From NCBI RefSeq assembly GCF_036785885.1, contig NC_092323.1, positions 7,882,501-7,946,500 of the forward strand: a stretch of 64,000 nucleotides of DNA. The letters are read 5' to 3'. The notes beneath the pieces are model-generated. The model did no database searches, was not told where the DNA came from, and was given only the letters and a program-made list of their open reading frames with translations. The first letter of the stretch is position 1. Every line of letters begins with the position of its first letter. Positions 45,443 through 58,547 of this stretch are shown one piece after another. The position numbers were made by a program, and so were the translations under genes. This DNA comes from Coffea arabica. Taxonomy: Eukaryota; Streptophyta; Magnoliopsida; Gentianales; Rubiaceae.

Positions 45443-47708
45443 TTGATCAAAAGAAAGTTAATAATGTTGATTAGCACCACTAAATGAGGAGATATTAAAT
45501 GATAAAGTTTCTGGGAACAATTGCTGGTGGGGAAGGTGGTTATTAAGCTAAGAGGATGGTGGTGGTGGTGGTGCCCATAATTTCATAATACCCTCTATGC
45601 CTGCATATAATACACGTTTAGTTGTGTTAATCAAGTGACTTAAAGGCTTTTGTTTAGGTCCACACTAGAAAAGGTTATCCCAAACCCTTTTTTTTTTTTT
45701 TTTCCCCCAAAATTTTCCTTTGGGGTTATCACTCACTACTATCTTTGACCCTCTAAAAACGTTTGCTAATAATGAATGATTAATGAAGGCTGATGGGAAG
45801 CCCTCTGCGTATCTCTTTTGCGAGGGAGGGAGTGCATTGATTAATTGTGACATAGAGAGATGTCCGTCCATCCACCTAAAAGCAAGAGAGAGGAAAAAGC
45901 TGAGTGTTGATTTTGTTAATGATTACCTATTTGATAAACTTCTAGGCCACTTAGTTGCGCTCGTGCAAATGAAATACTACCAGTAAACAATAATTAACAA
46001 AAAGTGTACTCATCTAATCATTACTCCCCACCCCGTAGGATAATCTCTTTTAAGTCCCATTTGCGGGCGTTGGTTTTGACTATCTTTATAATTATGCGTA
46101 TCTCATTCAGGTCCTAATGTTAAGCATTACTAGTAGTAGTAAATTTTCTCACATGATTAGAGTATCTTTCATGCATATCAAGATCAACACTAGCTAGATA
46201 CTAATAATTTACGTGCTAATTATGTATTAGTTCTAACCCCAGTCTGTCAATAATGTTAATTTATACTACTTACATTTGAGGTTAACCTCTGACTATTGAT
46301 CCAGGGCCAGGCACTAGCGGTTGGCAAGCATCAATGTTAAAAGAGTTTACTTTATAGTATTGTTCCCAGTAATGCTTCCAGTCTTATCACAGAGACAGGC
46401 CTTAGTTTTTTTTTTTTTTTTTTTTTAAATATGATTCTAGATCTTCCAATAAGAATTCTTGGTTTAAAAAAAATATATGATTCTAGATCTTCCAATAAGA
46501 ATTCTTGGTTTTCTGGGTCATCACGTTGAAAATGAACCAATTTTTTTTATATATATATAAAAAAAGAGACAATTTGAACAAGAGCGATAGAATTCCTTGC
46601 CCTATTCTTTACTAGTGGGAAAGATACACATTATGGGTGTAAAAATTATGAAAAAAAAATTAAGTTATTTTTATTGAAATCGGTGGAAGTTATTAGAAAT
46701 ATTTTTTTTCTTGCAAACTAAAAAAGAAAAGATATTGGAAGTTATCGAAACTTTAGTAGTTATCTTTAGTAAATCTTTTCTGTTATGATGGCAAATTTAA
46801 AACAATACAAGATGACAAAAAAAATTTTAACACCAAACCCGCATCTAACATGAATGAATTACACATAAAAAGGAGTTTATTTCTTCTATTGGAAGCCAAT
46901 TCCACATAAAAAAAAAAAAAAAAACTTAATTCGTCCGTATCTCACATCTAGGTCATCTAACAAGATAGCATGTTGCAACTTCAATTAATTGGCTAAGAGT
47001 AATTTTAATTCATGATTTGAAACATTCATTGAACTGGTAAGTGCTAATAAATAGTAGTAATTTTTACGTAAACTTTTCAAGTGCCGAAGAGATGCTGCTT
47101 GTCGCCGTTCAAGTGGATTTCTTCCGCAGACCACAAGACAGAGCGATACCGCCGGATCTGCTGCTTGTCCTTGTCTTTTAAGGCATTTTGAATTTCCAAT
47201 TCCGCTCGGCTTCCTTAGAATTTGTCAGATTTAACAATGTGGTAAGCTTTTTGATAATTTTGTAATGCACAATCTATAGGCTTCTTCTTTTTCTCAGTCT
47301 TGAATGGGATTATGGAACACGATTAGTATGTTGCAAACAAGGGAAAAGAGCTTGCCCCGGGAGGGGGGGGGGGTGCAAATTTGGATATTAGATCCTACTT
47401 GCTATTTTTTTCCTTAGTGTAAGTGAAAGGGTTCAAATCCGGAACATCTTATTTATACTTCATCTATCGAATTATCCTACCCATCCCCCCCTATTGCAGA
47501 ATTACTTGTTTAGACAAAACCCCTCATTAAAATTGATTGACTTGTATGCATGCAACCATAGAAGTATCATAAAAATAGTGTTATTCAATTTGGAGCTATA
47601 TGGTTTAGATCAATTAAGGATCCTTCACATGTTAATCAATAATAAAACATTTGAAACACTAGGCACCTAGAAGTCAAATCCTTCTAGTAGTGTTTTCCTT
47701 TTGGACAA
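45443..47708. other. gene-free region
   Basis: No gene recognised. Contents include a (GGT)n run near 45556-45572, just before several T-runs, and a 46-bp-period direct duplication at 46429-46511. Confidence 0.45.
46429..46511 (+). repeat. recent 46-bp-period tandem duplication
   Basis: ATATGATTCTAGATCTTCCA and the following AATAAGAATTCTTGGTTT occur identically from 46429 and again from 46475. Confidence 0.95.
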
Positions 47709-48064
47709 AAAATCTTGACAATCAATAAACTATTGTCCGCATCGACTTTTGACCATCAAACAATTTCTGTCATAAATTAATCACTAAACTAATTAATCAA
47801 CACACATGTGGTCATTTTATCAATTGTTGCTCTTACTCTACAAAATAATCAGAATTCTGTTTTGACAAAAAATACTAGTGACGGACAAATATACCCTTGC
47901 ATTTTGACACTTGTTTTTGATTTTTTTGTACATTAAAAGCAATAATCAATAAAATAGCCATGGGTATGCTGATTAGTTAGTCTAGCGGCTAATTTGTAAC
48001 GAAAAATTGATTGATGATCAAAAAATCAATGCGAACAATAGTTTAATGGCTATTGAGATTTCTT
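47709..48064. mobile_element. miniature element with ~100-bp inverted ends
   Basis: The left arm (from ~47709) and right arm (to ~48064) are inverted. Shared blocks include AAACTATTGTxCGCAT and GATCATCAAxCAATTT-like, then ACTAAxTAATCA. Long TIRs suggest a Mutator-like origin, but no TSD was found. Confidence 0.65.
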
Positions 48065-48226
48065 ACCCTCTCCTTTTTCGTTTTCTGGGCTAAGTAGTGC
48101 GTGGAGGCAGGAATTTCTCGTACATGGTGAACAACGGAGTGACAAAAATTGATGATAGCATGAATGACGGTTGAATCCAAGAGAATAGATAGGGAATAGT
48201 TGATGGACCTATACAACAAATTAAGA

Positions 48227-48372
48227 GGGCATTTGGGCTGCATTCTTTGAAAATTTTTAGAGAAAAATTATTGTAATATTTTGTTTTATAATATGATGAA
48301 GAGGTGATTAATAAATGTACCAAAGAAATGCTAAAAAATAAAAAATAAAAATACAGTAATCCAAACAAGACC
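48227..48372. mobile_element. MITE, probable copy 3 of the family at 31458
   Basis: The left GGGCATTTGGGCTGCATT and right TACAGTAATCCAAACAAGACC ends are imperfect inverted copies. The interior has the characteristic TTATTGTAATATTTTGTTTTATAA-type tract. It is more diverged than copies 1 and 2. Confidence 0.5.
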
Positions 48373-48503
48373 TAAAATTCAGAAGCTTGAGACTGGTGTT
48401 AGCCGATGCTGGGGTGGGCTAAGAACGCATCCATCATGTTTAAGCTTTAAAAAGAGAAGATAACAAGTTGCTATTTTTCAAAGTGAAAGATAAGCACTTA
48501 GTC

Positions 48504-48534
<31 letters not shown>

Positions 48535-49209
48535 GAATGAAAAGATGAGCACTTAGTTAAATCATGAATTGAAGAGTTATGCATATTTTTATAAAGTAGT
48601 ATCGAACCATCGTGCATAACACAAGTGTTGTGGAGAATCAAACCAAAGAAGAAAACCTTTTTACCCATTACTTTGTCTTGTCATTTGTTTAGTGTTTTCT
48701 GCGGGCATTTCGGGCTTATCCAAAAAGTCCTAAACTGCTTAATTAATCTTTCCGCTCTGTTTAAAATTCTTATTCTAGTTCCTTTAGCAGCTTTGTAGTC
48801 CATCAATCATAGCCCATAAAGCAAAATCATTATTTCTGCTTTACATGTAAACATATAGAAACACATCCACCAAAAGAGAGAGTTTTCGATTATTAGACCA
48901 AAAGAGAGAGTTTAAAGAAAGTCGAAAAAATGAATGACATGAATATTGCTTCAACCTTTTATTGATTTTTACTTTAATCGATCATTCTATTTCCTTTCTA
49001 GGCCTAATACGTATGCCATCCTATGACTATCTCCAACCTTCACTACAGTCGCTGAAACCAAAAACAGAAAAAAAAAAAAAATAAATTCTCCTGAATTCCT
49101 GATCCAACAAATAAATAGGAGGGGGAAATATCTAAATATTTCTATACTGCTATGCCGAAAACCCAAAATTACAACAGAGCAAAATTCGTCCATAACCAAA
49201 TCAATTTAT
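48373..49209. other. gene-free stretch downstream of CYP735A
   Basis: The part nearest 49209 is presumably the CYP735A 3' UTR (the gene is on the minus strand). A 20+ nt T-run lies at about 48512-48534. No other gene is seen. Confidence 0.45.
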
Positions 49210-52200
49210 TCATGGTTTCAAGGGCTTTAATCGGATTTGGACACCATATTTAGGTTTTATTGTCAGGACAATAACCGGGGCATGCCTATAATTTTCTGAA
49301 ATGGTGAAGCTGAATTTTGATACCAACATCGCCAATATGATCTTGGCTTCCATGACAGCAAAAGATTGACCCACACAGTTTCTTGGACCAGCCGCAAAAG
49401 GGAGGAAATGACGGCCAGGGGCATATGATTTAGATGCAAAACGGTCAGGTTTGAACTCATTTGCATCCTCACCCCATAATTCTTCACTGTGATGAATGGC
49501 AAGCACCGGAATCCACATTGACAAACCCTTTGGAATATGGAGGTCTCCTAGCTTGATGTCTTCAAAGGCCATACGAGGAAGAACTGAAGCCGGCGGATAC
49601 AGTCTGAGAGACTCGTTGATCACCATGTTCAACTGCAAAAAATTTAATAGTAAACAATATTAATTGATTACATTATCAATTTTCATGTTTCGTACAACTA
49701 CTTTACTAACTATTCCGAACAGTTTTGTCTTTTTAATACTCTCAATTTGATTGCTTAGGTAGTGCTAGTCAACTTTGTCGATCGGGTCCTGAATATCACT
49801 TTCTTTAGCTGCCAACTTACTTAGTTTTCATCTTCGGAGCTAAGATTTTCTAACATTAGAAGTCGTAACTGAAATAGGTCTGCCTGGTCTCAGGGTTTAG
49901 AATTGGTATCCAGCCAACAAAGCATGTGGAAACCGAACCGGACATATTTAAGTCTCTCTTGAATTTCAGTGAATTAATTGATTTAATATCCCCACCCTCC
50001 CAAACTGGCACCGCCACCATCTCCTCTCCTAACACGATCGATGATGAACCCCCTCAGCTATTAGTATATTCAATTCATGAATCCCGTACAGCCACCACCA
50101 AAAGCCAACCCTGAAAGAAGAAACTGGAAAAGCTTTCTCGGACGCAAAAAATATGGTTCTAGAAAGCTGAGAGCGTGAGACACATGCATTCTTCTCGTTT
50201 TTCCCCTCCTATTTGGCTAGATGACAAAAAGAGGGACAAATTTTTATCATGTAGTTCCTGGAAAATCGAACCCTCCAGGTGCCATTTCCCCATGCGTGCA
50301 TGTACTTAGAGTTGTGTGTCACTAGACCTACTGACAATTCTCGAATCAAATCTTCGGTAACTTTTTTTTTTTTTTGAGATATGAAATTTGTTATAGTACT
50401 AACCGTGGTGAGTTTTGATAGCTGATCGACTGTGGGTGGACTACCATTGCAGACTTCATTGACTTGGGCACGAACTTTATCTTGCCAAGAAGGGTTACTT
50501 GCTAGTAGCATGACGGTCCAGGTGAGCAAGAGGGCAGTGGTGTCATGTCCAGCGAAAAAGAATGTTTTGCATTCATCCATGATCAGCTGTAAATTCAGGC
50601 TGAATCCGCTGCCTTTCTTTGTCTGCATCTCGTTCAGCAATAATCCCAGCAAATCATTTCCATAGGAATTGCTTCTCCCAATCTCAACACAGTCTTTTCG
50701 GCTTTGTATTATCTCCATTAATAATCTCTCCACTTCCATCTTCAGAGACTTTATGTCCCTATTATATTTACTTGGGAAAAACCTGCAAATTATATAATGT
50801 GTTGCAAAACTACTCAGTTAGCGCAGGATTACTTAATTTACTAGTAATAACTTGGGAAGTAAAAATTATACTTGGAAATAGAGTCAGCTAGCCAGTGAGT
50901 CAATTCCCGAATACCAAAAATCTTGTACCGCAACAATTTGTAAGTTCATATTTTCTTTTGTCTTTTTTTTTGGTTGAATTATGTCACAATTTGGAAATAT
51001 TATTCTATTAGTAACCGACGGATATCACGGAGGAAAAGATAATTCAACTGCAGTAAAGCATCAAGAACACGACGGAATCTGTTAAAAAGAGAACCGAAAA
51101 CGCAAGAAAACTCACCCACGTAAGACAGATAAAGAGAAACCGATGACTACTTTTGCTATTAGATTATCCTTAAAAAGAAAAAATCCCATAAATTATCTGA
51201 AGAACTCACCGGCTACCAGGAAAGCATAAGTGCCGGCTGGCTTGGGAGCAATGATGCTGAAGAAGCTGTAGTAAACGGAATATTTGCTTGCCTTTCTCGT
51301 AGTTGCTATCGAATTCAGTTCTTGATATGATATCAGCAGTGAGGCGAGCCATGTATTCACCAATCTCTACTTCAGTTTGTCCCAAGTCAATTGCATTTTC
51401 CAGCGACTGGAGCATCTCCTTAGTGCATTCCACCATATACCCCGCGTAGCTCTATTGATCAATCCAAACAGAAAAAATTGAGTGATGAAATGACAGGTAA
51501 AAACCAGTTCAATTCAAGAAACTTGGCTAGCCAACTATCAAAAAGTTAGCAGATATGACACATTGATAAACATCGAGATGAGAGAAAATTTTAGTGCTAT
51601 GAATTCTTCTACGAGCGTGCTTTAATTAATATTTTTGTCTTTACCTTGATTTTATCTCCCATGAAGGCCGGGGCAACAATGTGTCGCTGGTGGTACCAAT
51701 CGTCACCGTTCGCCATAAGTAGACCTCGACCAATAAAATGCTTTGATCCCTGTTGTTGTAGCCATGATTTGCCTGAACTTGTGCTGTGTTTGAAAAAAAG
51801 CTCTTTTATCAAATCTGTTTCGCTTAGGCACATTCTTGGTTCTGTCCCATTCCAGTATATGAATCTTTTCCCTGTAAATTCAAGAGGTTCATGAATTAAT
51901 GAGATTGAGGTTCAATTCAAAAAACCAATTCATGGTGTTCTGTGATGGATGCAGATTATCGAGCTTACCATAGATTTTGGACCATGCAACATAATGAGGC
52001 AAAAGGCGACCAACGATATCATGGTTGATGGAGTCCATGTCTTGAGAGGTAGATTTGGAAACGAAGGAGGCCATGTCCATGATGTTGCCAACTAGAAACC
52101 GAGGTTTGGGGCCACGCACCCCTTGCTTGACCATGATTTTCTTGATGCGTCTGGGGGTCAGCCAGTAGCATGATATGGTTTCGTATGCGACTTTGATCAA

Positions 52201-52251
52201 CATGGTCACGCATGCGACTAAGATAGCCGCCAGCACCAGCTGAAGGGCCAT
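49210..52251 (-). CDS. CYP735A: cytochrome P450 CYP735A, cytokinin trans-hydroxylase
   Basis: ER-bound monooxygenase that hydroxylates isopentenyladenine-type cytokinin nucleotides to trans-zeatin forms. Exons on the minus strand: 52251-51969, 51871-51645, 51451-51210, 50782-50404 and 49632-49210, all GT..AG and in frame, giving 517 aa. A hydrophobic N-terminal anchor precedes CYWLTPRRIKKIM, and VGRLLPHYVAWSKIYGKRF follows. Both are near-identical to CYP735A. Catalytic landmarks are the I-helix AGHDTT (328-333), ExxR (E384-R387), FKPDRF (437-442) and the heme loop PFAAGPRNCVG with Cys463. The C-terminus (HAPVIVLTIKPKYGVQ) is also family-specific. No break is present, so it should be functional. 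CYP735A1 and A2 cannot be told apart here. Confidence 0.95.
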
Positions 52252-52496
52252 GCTTTTTGGCGTGGCTGGCTAGCTACTATTAATTCCAGCAACTAGGAAC
52301 TCCGATCTGGTAAAAAATTAAAGGGAAGAACTGTCAACCTCAGATGCTTCAGCCTACAACAAACACGGGGAGTCGGAAGTTGGGAGTCAGGAGTCGGGAA
52401 GTCAGGACACTATTCTCAAAGAAAGAGAGGAGAGAGTGGAGAGACTCAAATGTGTTGGCTTTGGCTTTGGTGATTCCTGGCCTCACTGGCACTCCA

Positions 52497-52503
52497 ATTT
52501 ATA
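52497..52503 (-). promoter_or_regulatory. probable TATA box of CYP735A
   Basis: TATAAAT on the minus strand, about 246 bp upstream of the ATG. The intervening leader contains imperfect repeats of GGGAGTCGGGA type (52369-52405). Confidence 0.55.
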
Positions 52504-54310
52504 GTGTTTAAAGCTCTTTGTTTACTCTTATCTTCTTTTTTTTTTTTTTTTTCCTTTTTTCTTCTTTCTTCTTTCTTCTTTATGTATGTACATTACAAAT
52601 TTTTTTTTTGAGGGAAGGTACATGAATTTCACTTACCATGACAGAGTAAGAGGCCGTCTGATAACATTTATAATTCTTAGTTTTTGTTTTCGAGGATAAA
52701 CAAAACAGAATGCTTGACCTATTTTTTTGCCAAAAACAGAACATAAATATGTATTGTTTCAACCAATATTTGACAACCAAATTGAATAAACGCGTTTAAT
52801 TTAATAAAATAGAATGTTATGTTTTTTTGTTTCAATATTCTATCTACGAACTTATGGAGCTGTTCCTTTGATCAGTTCTTTTTTCTTGTACTTCTTTCTT
52901 AGCAATAGAGCAGGTACCTTTTCCTATATGAGTTGAGATTTGCTATGATTTCAAACGACAGTCACCGTACGGGGGTAGTTACCCTTTTTGTAATTAACTC
53001 TTGTATTATCAAGTGTTAATAGTTATAAAATGTTGACGTTTATTTGGAAAAAAAAAAACGACGGTCACCGTAACAAATTAGATATAAAATGGTCACAAAT
53101 TAGTTATAGTGTAGCAATAAAAGCATGAAAAAAAAAAGGCTGTTATCATCCCAAATTGATTCCTTCAGCCTACTTTTTTTTAAAAAAAAAATTATTTGTC
53201 TTTTTATTGATGAGGAGAAACGGGAATTCAGTCCAATCCACTGGGTTCTGCTTGGGGGTTGTGTCTCTCATCCCTTACGGTTTGCCCACAATGATCTCGT
53301 TAACAAGAGACCAGAAGAATCATCAAACTTTACACAGTAAAAGTTTACAGAAATTTGACCCACCTTTGAGGTAAACTTGCAGTAAATAATTCTTAAATTG
53401 ATACCTTAACCGAATCACAAAGAATTAACTCCAAGTTTTTCGTAGTTACTGCAATATTAGTTGAGGGAAATGGGCAAGCCCAACCTAGGAAAGGAAATTC
53501 TATAAGCGGGGAGCAGGGAATGGGGGACTTCAGAGATGAAGCTGCTCAGGAAATTAAGGGGGATGTTGGCTGCTCCAAATAGCCCTATTTGAAAAATTTT
53601 ACGTAACGAAAATGAAAATGTGAGAAATATAAGTGCCACCAAATAGCTTCCTAAGTTACTTTCATTCGTTTAGATTGCCTTTAACTGATGCAGGTCTTGA
53701 AAAGATTAAAAAAAATATCTAAATTTCTATTTTAAGATGTATGATGTACGAATGAAGTTTTGAAGAAATTATTTCTAAAACGCACACACAAAATATCCAA
53801 ACGAATCAAACATATGCCAATGTCATACAATTCTATCTTTTAGCTAAAAAAAGAAGGCAAGTAATAAATTCCCATTATCTTTTAACTCCAGAAGAAGACA
53901 AGTAGTAATTAATAAGTTTCCATTTATGTTGTAGATATGTAATCAACATATCAGTCCAAACATTACAGTAAAGATACAATTGTAGTTCTGTGGCCAAAAA
54001 AGGTTAATCAAAAATTACAACAATATCATTCTGACTCCACAAAAAAAAAAAAGAAGACCAATAACATTTTTGAATATTTTAGTAAAATATAAAAAGTTCC
54101 ATATGCTTCTAAGGGACCATAAAATATGTTCCACTTAGAAAAGGTAACTTTACTGAAACGAGATCTATCCGCACGGAGCAAAAAAATACTCACAAAATGA
54201 AATTTTTAACATGCTTGAAACAAATTAATTTCATGGGACAAATTTAGCGGTTCCAAAGAACATGGTGTGCCTTTTCTAACTATGGTGTGGCTTTTGGTAC
54301 GAGGCTAGGG
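52504..54310. other. gene-free region upstream of CYP735A
   Basis: A pyrimidine (TTC) tract occupies 52537-52580, next to the promoter. No gene or defined repeat was recognised beyond that. Confidence 0.45.
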
Positions 54311-54318
54311 GCAATAGT

Positions 54319-54954
54319 TAAAGGTGGCAATTTGGATTGAGATTCATTTATCCATCCATATAATCCATAATTAAATGGATTTGGATTATTCATTTATAGT
54401 ATTGGTTTTAAATGGTTGATCAAAGTAAAATCATTAAATTAAATGGATTTATATGGATTATCCACAAAAACCATATATATCCATTTACTTAAAAACCATG
54501 TTTCTGTCTTGTGCTATTGCGGTATGCATTTAAGGAAATGCTTTCATGATGAAAGTTTCATCTGATGTTGAGAAATGAGAGGGACCACCATTGCTGTTAG
54601 GCCACGTGCTGTATCTGGTATGACTGGCAAGGCGCTTGGCTCCCATTAAGCAAGGTTTCGGATTCAAATCTTGTGAATGGAGAGATAGGTGCTGGAAGAG
54701 CTTGCGCCTCTTATGGGGTGCAACTTGGCTCAACTCCGGATTAGTCAGGGCCCAAAGTGGTTACTGCATACCGAGGGATCTGACAAAAAAAAAAATTACC
54801 AAAATATTTAAATGGATTATAAATGAATAATTGGTTTTTATTTAATCCATTTAGATCCATTTATTAAATGGATCTAAATGGATTGGATAAATTTCATCTA
54901 CCATCCATTAAGTCAAAACCAATTATCAACCATTTATTCATATTACCACATCTA
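54319..54954. mobile_element. hAT-like miniature element interrupted by a SINE
   Basis: The ends TAAAGGTGGCAAT and (reverse-complemented) TAGATGTGGTAAT are imperfect TIRs. They are flanked by 8-bp direct repeats with one mismatch: GCAATAGT at 54311-54318 and CCAATAGT at 54955-54962. The body consists of ATCCATTTA/TAAATGGAT motifs on both sides of the inserted SINE. Confidence 0.72.
54530..54794 (+). mobile_element. plant SINE nested in the hAT-like element
   Basis: The body is much more GC-rich than its host. It has a tRNA-like TGGCAAGGCGCTTGGCTCCC, a B-box-like GGATTCAAATCTTGTGAATG, then CTCCGGATTAGTCAGGGCCC and GCATACCGAGGGATCTGAC, and finishes in an A-run at about 54784-54794. The CCGGATTAGTC-GGGCCC and ATACCG blocks are typical of the plant Au-type SINE tail. 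The 5' boundary is approximate and no clean TSD was found. Confidence 0.7.
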
Positions 54955-54962
54955 CCAATAGT

Positions 54963-56462
54963 ATACCTCACCATACCACTTAGTACCAAAAAAATACAAA
55001 AATTCAAGGACCAGATAAATTGATAAAAAATATATATTATAGAAAAAATGGTTTATCCATAACATCAGATTGTAATGCTAGGAGTACCTCAACTTATCTT
55101 AAAAGGAAAACGGGCAAGTTTATCCTCATGCAATGTTTATCCTCAGAAAAGACAGCTTAGCTAATGACAATTTATTATTTTATTTGTCAAAAAAAAAAAA
55201 ACTCTTTTCTTAATGTATATATGGACTTTTTTATTTTCTGCCTTCGTATTTCTCTTGGTTGGAACGAATTGTTCACGGTGCCATGTAATCCTCTTCCTCT
55301 TCCTGTAAAGTTAATATTGGTAGAAGGTTCCATAAATTTGGTCTGTGATTTTTGTTTTTGGTCAGAGAATCATCAATCATATAAAAGATACTACCAAACA
55401 TCCACTTTCATTTGGCAAAAGAAATGTTGAGGTGAGGTGGTGGGGGTGAATGCCACCCCCTGTTTCCCCCCAACCATCGCCATTTGCCAGTGGCCAACCC
55501 AACCTGCTGCTTCTGCTGCTTTTGTTTTATCTTCTAATTTCTCTATCTGTAGAGGCAATTAAAACCACACAATTTTGGAGCCTTTCCTCTTTTTTTTTTC
55601 GAACAAACCGAGGATGCTTGATAGTGCCATCACTAACCTAAAAATTGTGGCATACAATAAATTAAACTTTTCGTGAATGTAGTATGTATTTGGAAATTCT
55701 TTGATTGGCTGAATGTTTTAACATAGGTTTTGATTTAATGTTTCTTTAGGATCCACAGGCGAGCGACTGATCATTACATGTAAACGTTACTTTCTTTAAG
55801 CCTGTTTCCGTAGGCAGACATCTAATGGTGGAAATTATGGTTTTTCTTTGGTCTCATTTAGAACATAAAATTTTTCGTCTCTTTCTTTTTTTTCTTTTGA
55901 ACCAATAAAACAACGCTAAAATAACTAAACACACTTCCATATGCTTCGAATATATTTCAAGATAAAATTCTAAAAATATGCTACAAAATTCGTCTATCTC
56001 GAAAGAGACACCAAGCTTCCAGATTGTAGAGTTTCAAAAGATATAATATTATTAATCCCAATATGTCGATTGGCTTGTCGTTTAACTTTAAACCTCTACT
56101 AGAACAACATATTCTTAATGAATCTTGAACCCCATTCAGGGGGTGGATTGGAAGGCAAGGAGGGCAAGGAAGCTGTTTCACCAAACCTTTTTGTCTGTTC
56201 AAAGTTGAAGTATCATAAAGCTGTCTGGAATAATTTTCTTTTGATCATCACCTCAAATCTAGAACAACAAGTATAAATTAAGGTAAGAACATAGACAGAA
56301 CCTACTAAACAGCAACTCTGTGCGGTTTAGCCTAGAATTAAAAAAGAATCCTGCAGGCCTCCTACCTAAAATGCAAAGCGTTGCCTATGATTCCACGAGG
56401 AAGAAGCAGTTGAACTGTTGGAAGTGTTTACTAATCAGGATATATTCTTCAAGGGAATCCTT

Positions 56463-56501
<39 letters not shown>

Positions 56502-58066
56502 TTTTTTTTTTCCCTTTTCAGGTCATAATATTCGAGATGTAGGAAATATTGGGAATTGCTGTTTGCTTACATATTTTCGGCAAAGGGAACCAGTGAAAAT
56601 TGAAATAGCCAGTTCCCCACAAACAAGCCTGCACGGATTGCCCCGAGTAGAATTGATCAGATTTAGGCAATTTGCATGTGGCCCTTTTGAGTTTTAGAGC
56701 CAGGGCATCTTTAATCTTTTATTCCCATGTGTTTTTTGACCCAAAAAAAAAAAATTTCCCCGGATGATAACAGTAACACCCTAGCAATCGCCAACTTTAG
56801 GCGCAAAGTGATGTCGTTTTGACTTCGATGTGACATTGAGCCCCCATATTCTTCTTCTTGTGTGAAACGTATAAAACCATAAGAATAAATAAATTTAGGA
56901 GGGCACTAATTTATGCTCATCATATATATAAGATTTAAGAAGTGGGGAGGAGATAGGATTTGAACTACTTATTATAAATTCTTTATCATTTAACTATTTG
57001 AAGTTTCAAATGTCTCATGAAACTTGTAATTATGTAAATTAATGGTCATTCCATTAATATTGGCTATTAAGTTACTTTCATTTCATTAAGTTTGAGAGAG
57101 TTGTCTCCATACCTAATATTTTACCAAAAGAAGAAAATGAAAACAAACAAGCATAAAGCAACTTTGTCGTGCTTTCTTTTTTTTTTTTTTTTTTCTTTCT
57201 GATTTTCATACTTTTATCTATCTCTACTCATTGTTGTTAGTCATCTTCCTAGACTGGACGAAGCGTTTTTTTTTTTAAAAAAAAAAAAAAAAGAAGAAGC
57301 AAAACTTTATAGATTTAGAAGTCGAGTGATTGATTTGAAACATTTGGTAGTTGAGTTGCCAATGCACTTTTTGGTGACCTCCTAAGTAGTTTACCTTAAA
57401 AAAAATAAAAAACAAGAATGAAATGGATGACAGAAATGCTGAAACTTTTTCGTCCACGATGGATACTGAAAACATTTTCTTGTTGTTACTTAGAATATGA
57501 AGCTTCGTCTTAAATTGCATGTGTAGTTGAGATCAATTGCCAGCCAACTCGCTGTATTATTCGTTTCGTCTACCTACAAAAACGATGCAGTATTTTTTTT
57601 TTTTTTAAAAAGAAATTTAGGATTCTTATCTACATGGGATATTATATTGTGTCTTTTTTCTTGTTTTTTCTTTTCGTTGGCGGTGGTAATTACCTTTGTA
57701 ATTATCTTTATTATTTAATAACGCATTAATGCATCCAATATTACACTCGAGCTTAATTGATACTCTTTCACCATCATAAAACTTTTCTCTCAAAAAGAAT
57801 GCAGGGAAAGGAAATGCTGCCGAATAAAGGAGAAAACTGCTACTAGATAAATTTCTTTCATCTCCAACACAACAACGTACCCAAAACTTTGGTGCTCAAG
57901 GCAAAAGTCTAGTCTGCTGGAATCAAGAATATGTAAACAGACCATTCCCTGCTGCTGCCTAGTGAAAGAAAAGAAATTCTGATGGCTATGGGCAAAACGA
58001 AGAAATTAGCCCGCCAGCCATGCCCTGCACAGTTGGACCCTGAAATTCAATAATGTTGCGATGCAG

Positions 58067-58099
<33 letters not shown>

Positions 58100-58535
58100 C
58101 TTTTTTTTTGTCAAAGCCTAGTTAAGACTTTTGATAATTTACAACCCTTGATCCACAGGAAACCACAAAAATCGGCAACTATTGAGGTTCCTGAGGAGAC
58201 TTATAAACTACACCAAATCCCCGCCAAACCTCGATGTGGGAACTAACCTACGCAGGAAACATGCTGCTAAGTCCTAAAGAGGCCCCAACAAATATAAATA
58301 CTTATGTTCTAGAAATCTCTAATTAACCTAAATACATGGAGCGAGATTGGTACTACTATCCCTATAGGTCTTGACCATTTTTTGACCTTTGTCGACAATG
58401 TGCATCATGATGCAACAGCAAGCCAACCTTCATGACAATTGACAGCTATTCACCAGTTTTGTAATAATTGACTTAATTATTATTGCCATAACAAACTTTT
58501 TTTTTTTTTTAATATTGTAGCAACCTTTTGTATTC
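54963..58535. other. 3.6-kb gene-free region
   Basis: No gene recognised. It has an uninterrupted (TC)n microsatellite at about 56466-56496 and several long T- and A-runs (57180-57196, 57270-57292). The open frame at 56320-56697 is partly made of that microsatellite and has no family resemblance. Confidence 0.45.
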
Positions 58536-58547
58536 AGTATCTATATA

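Noticed and set aside
56320..56697. 125-codon plus-strand open frame
   Set aside because: Its middle is the translated (TC)n microsatellite; the flanks match nothing.
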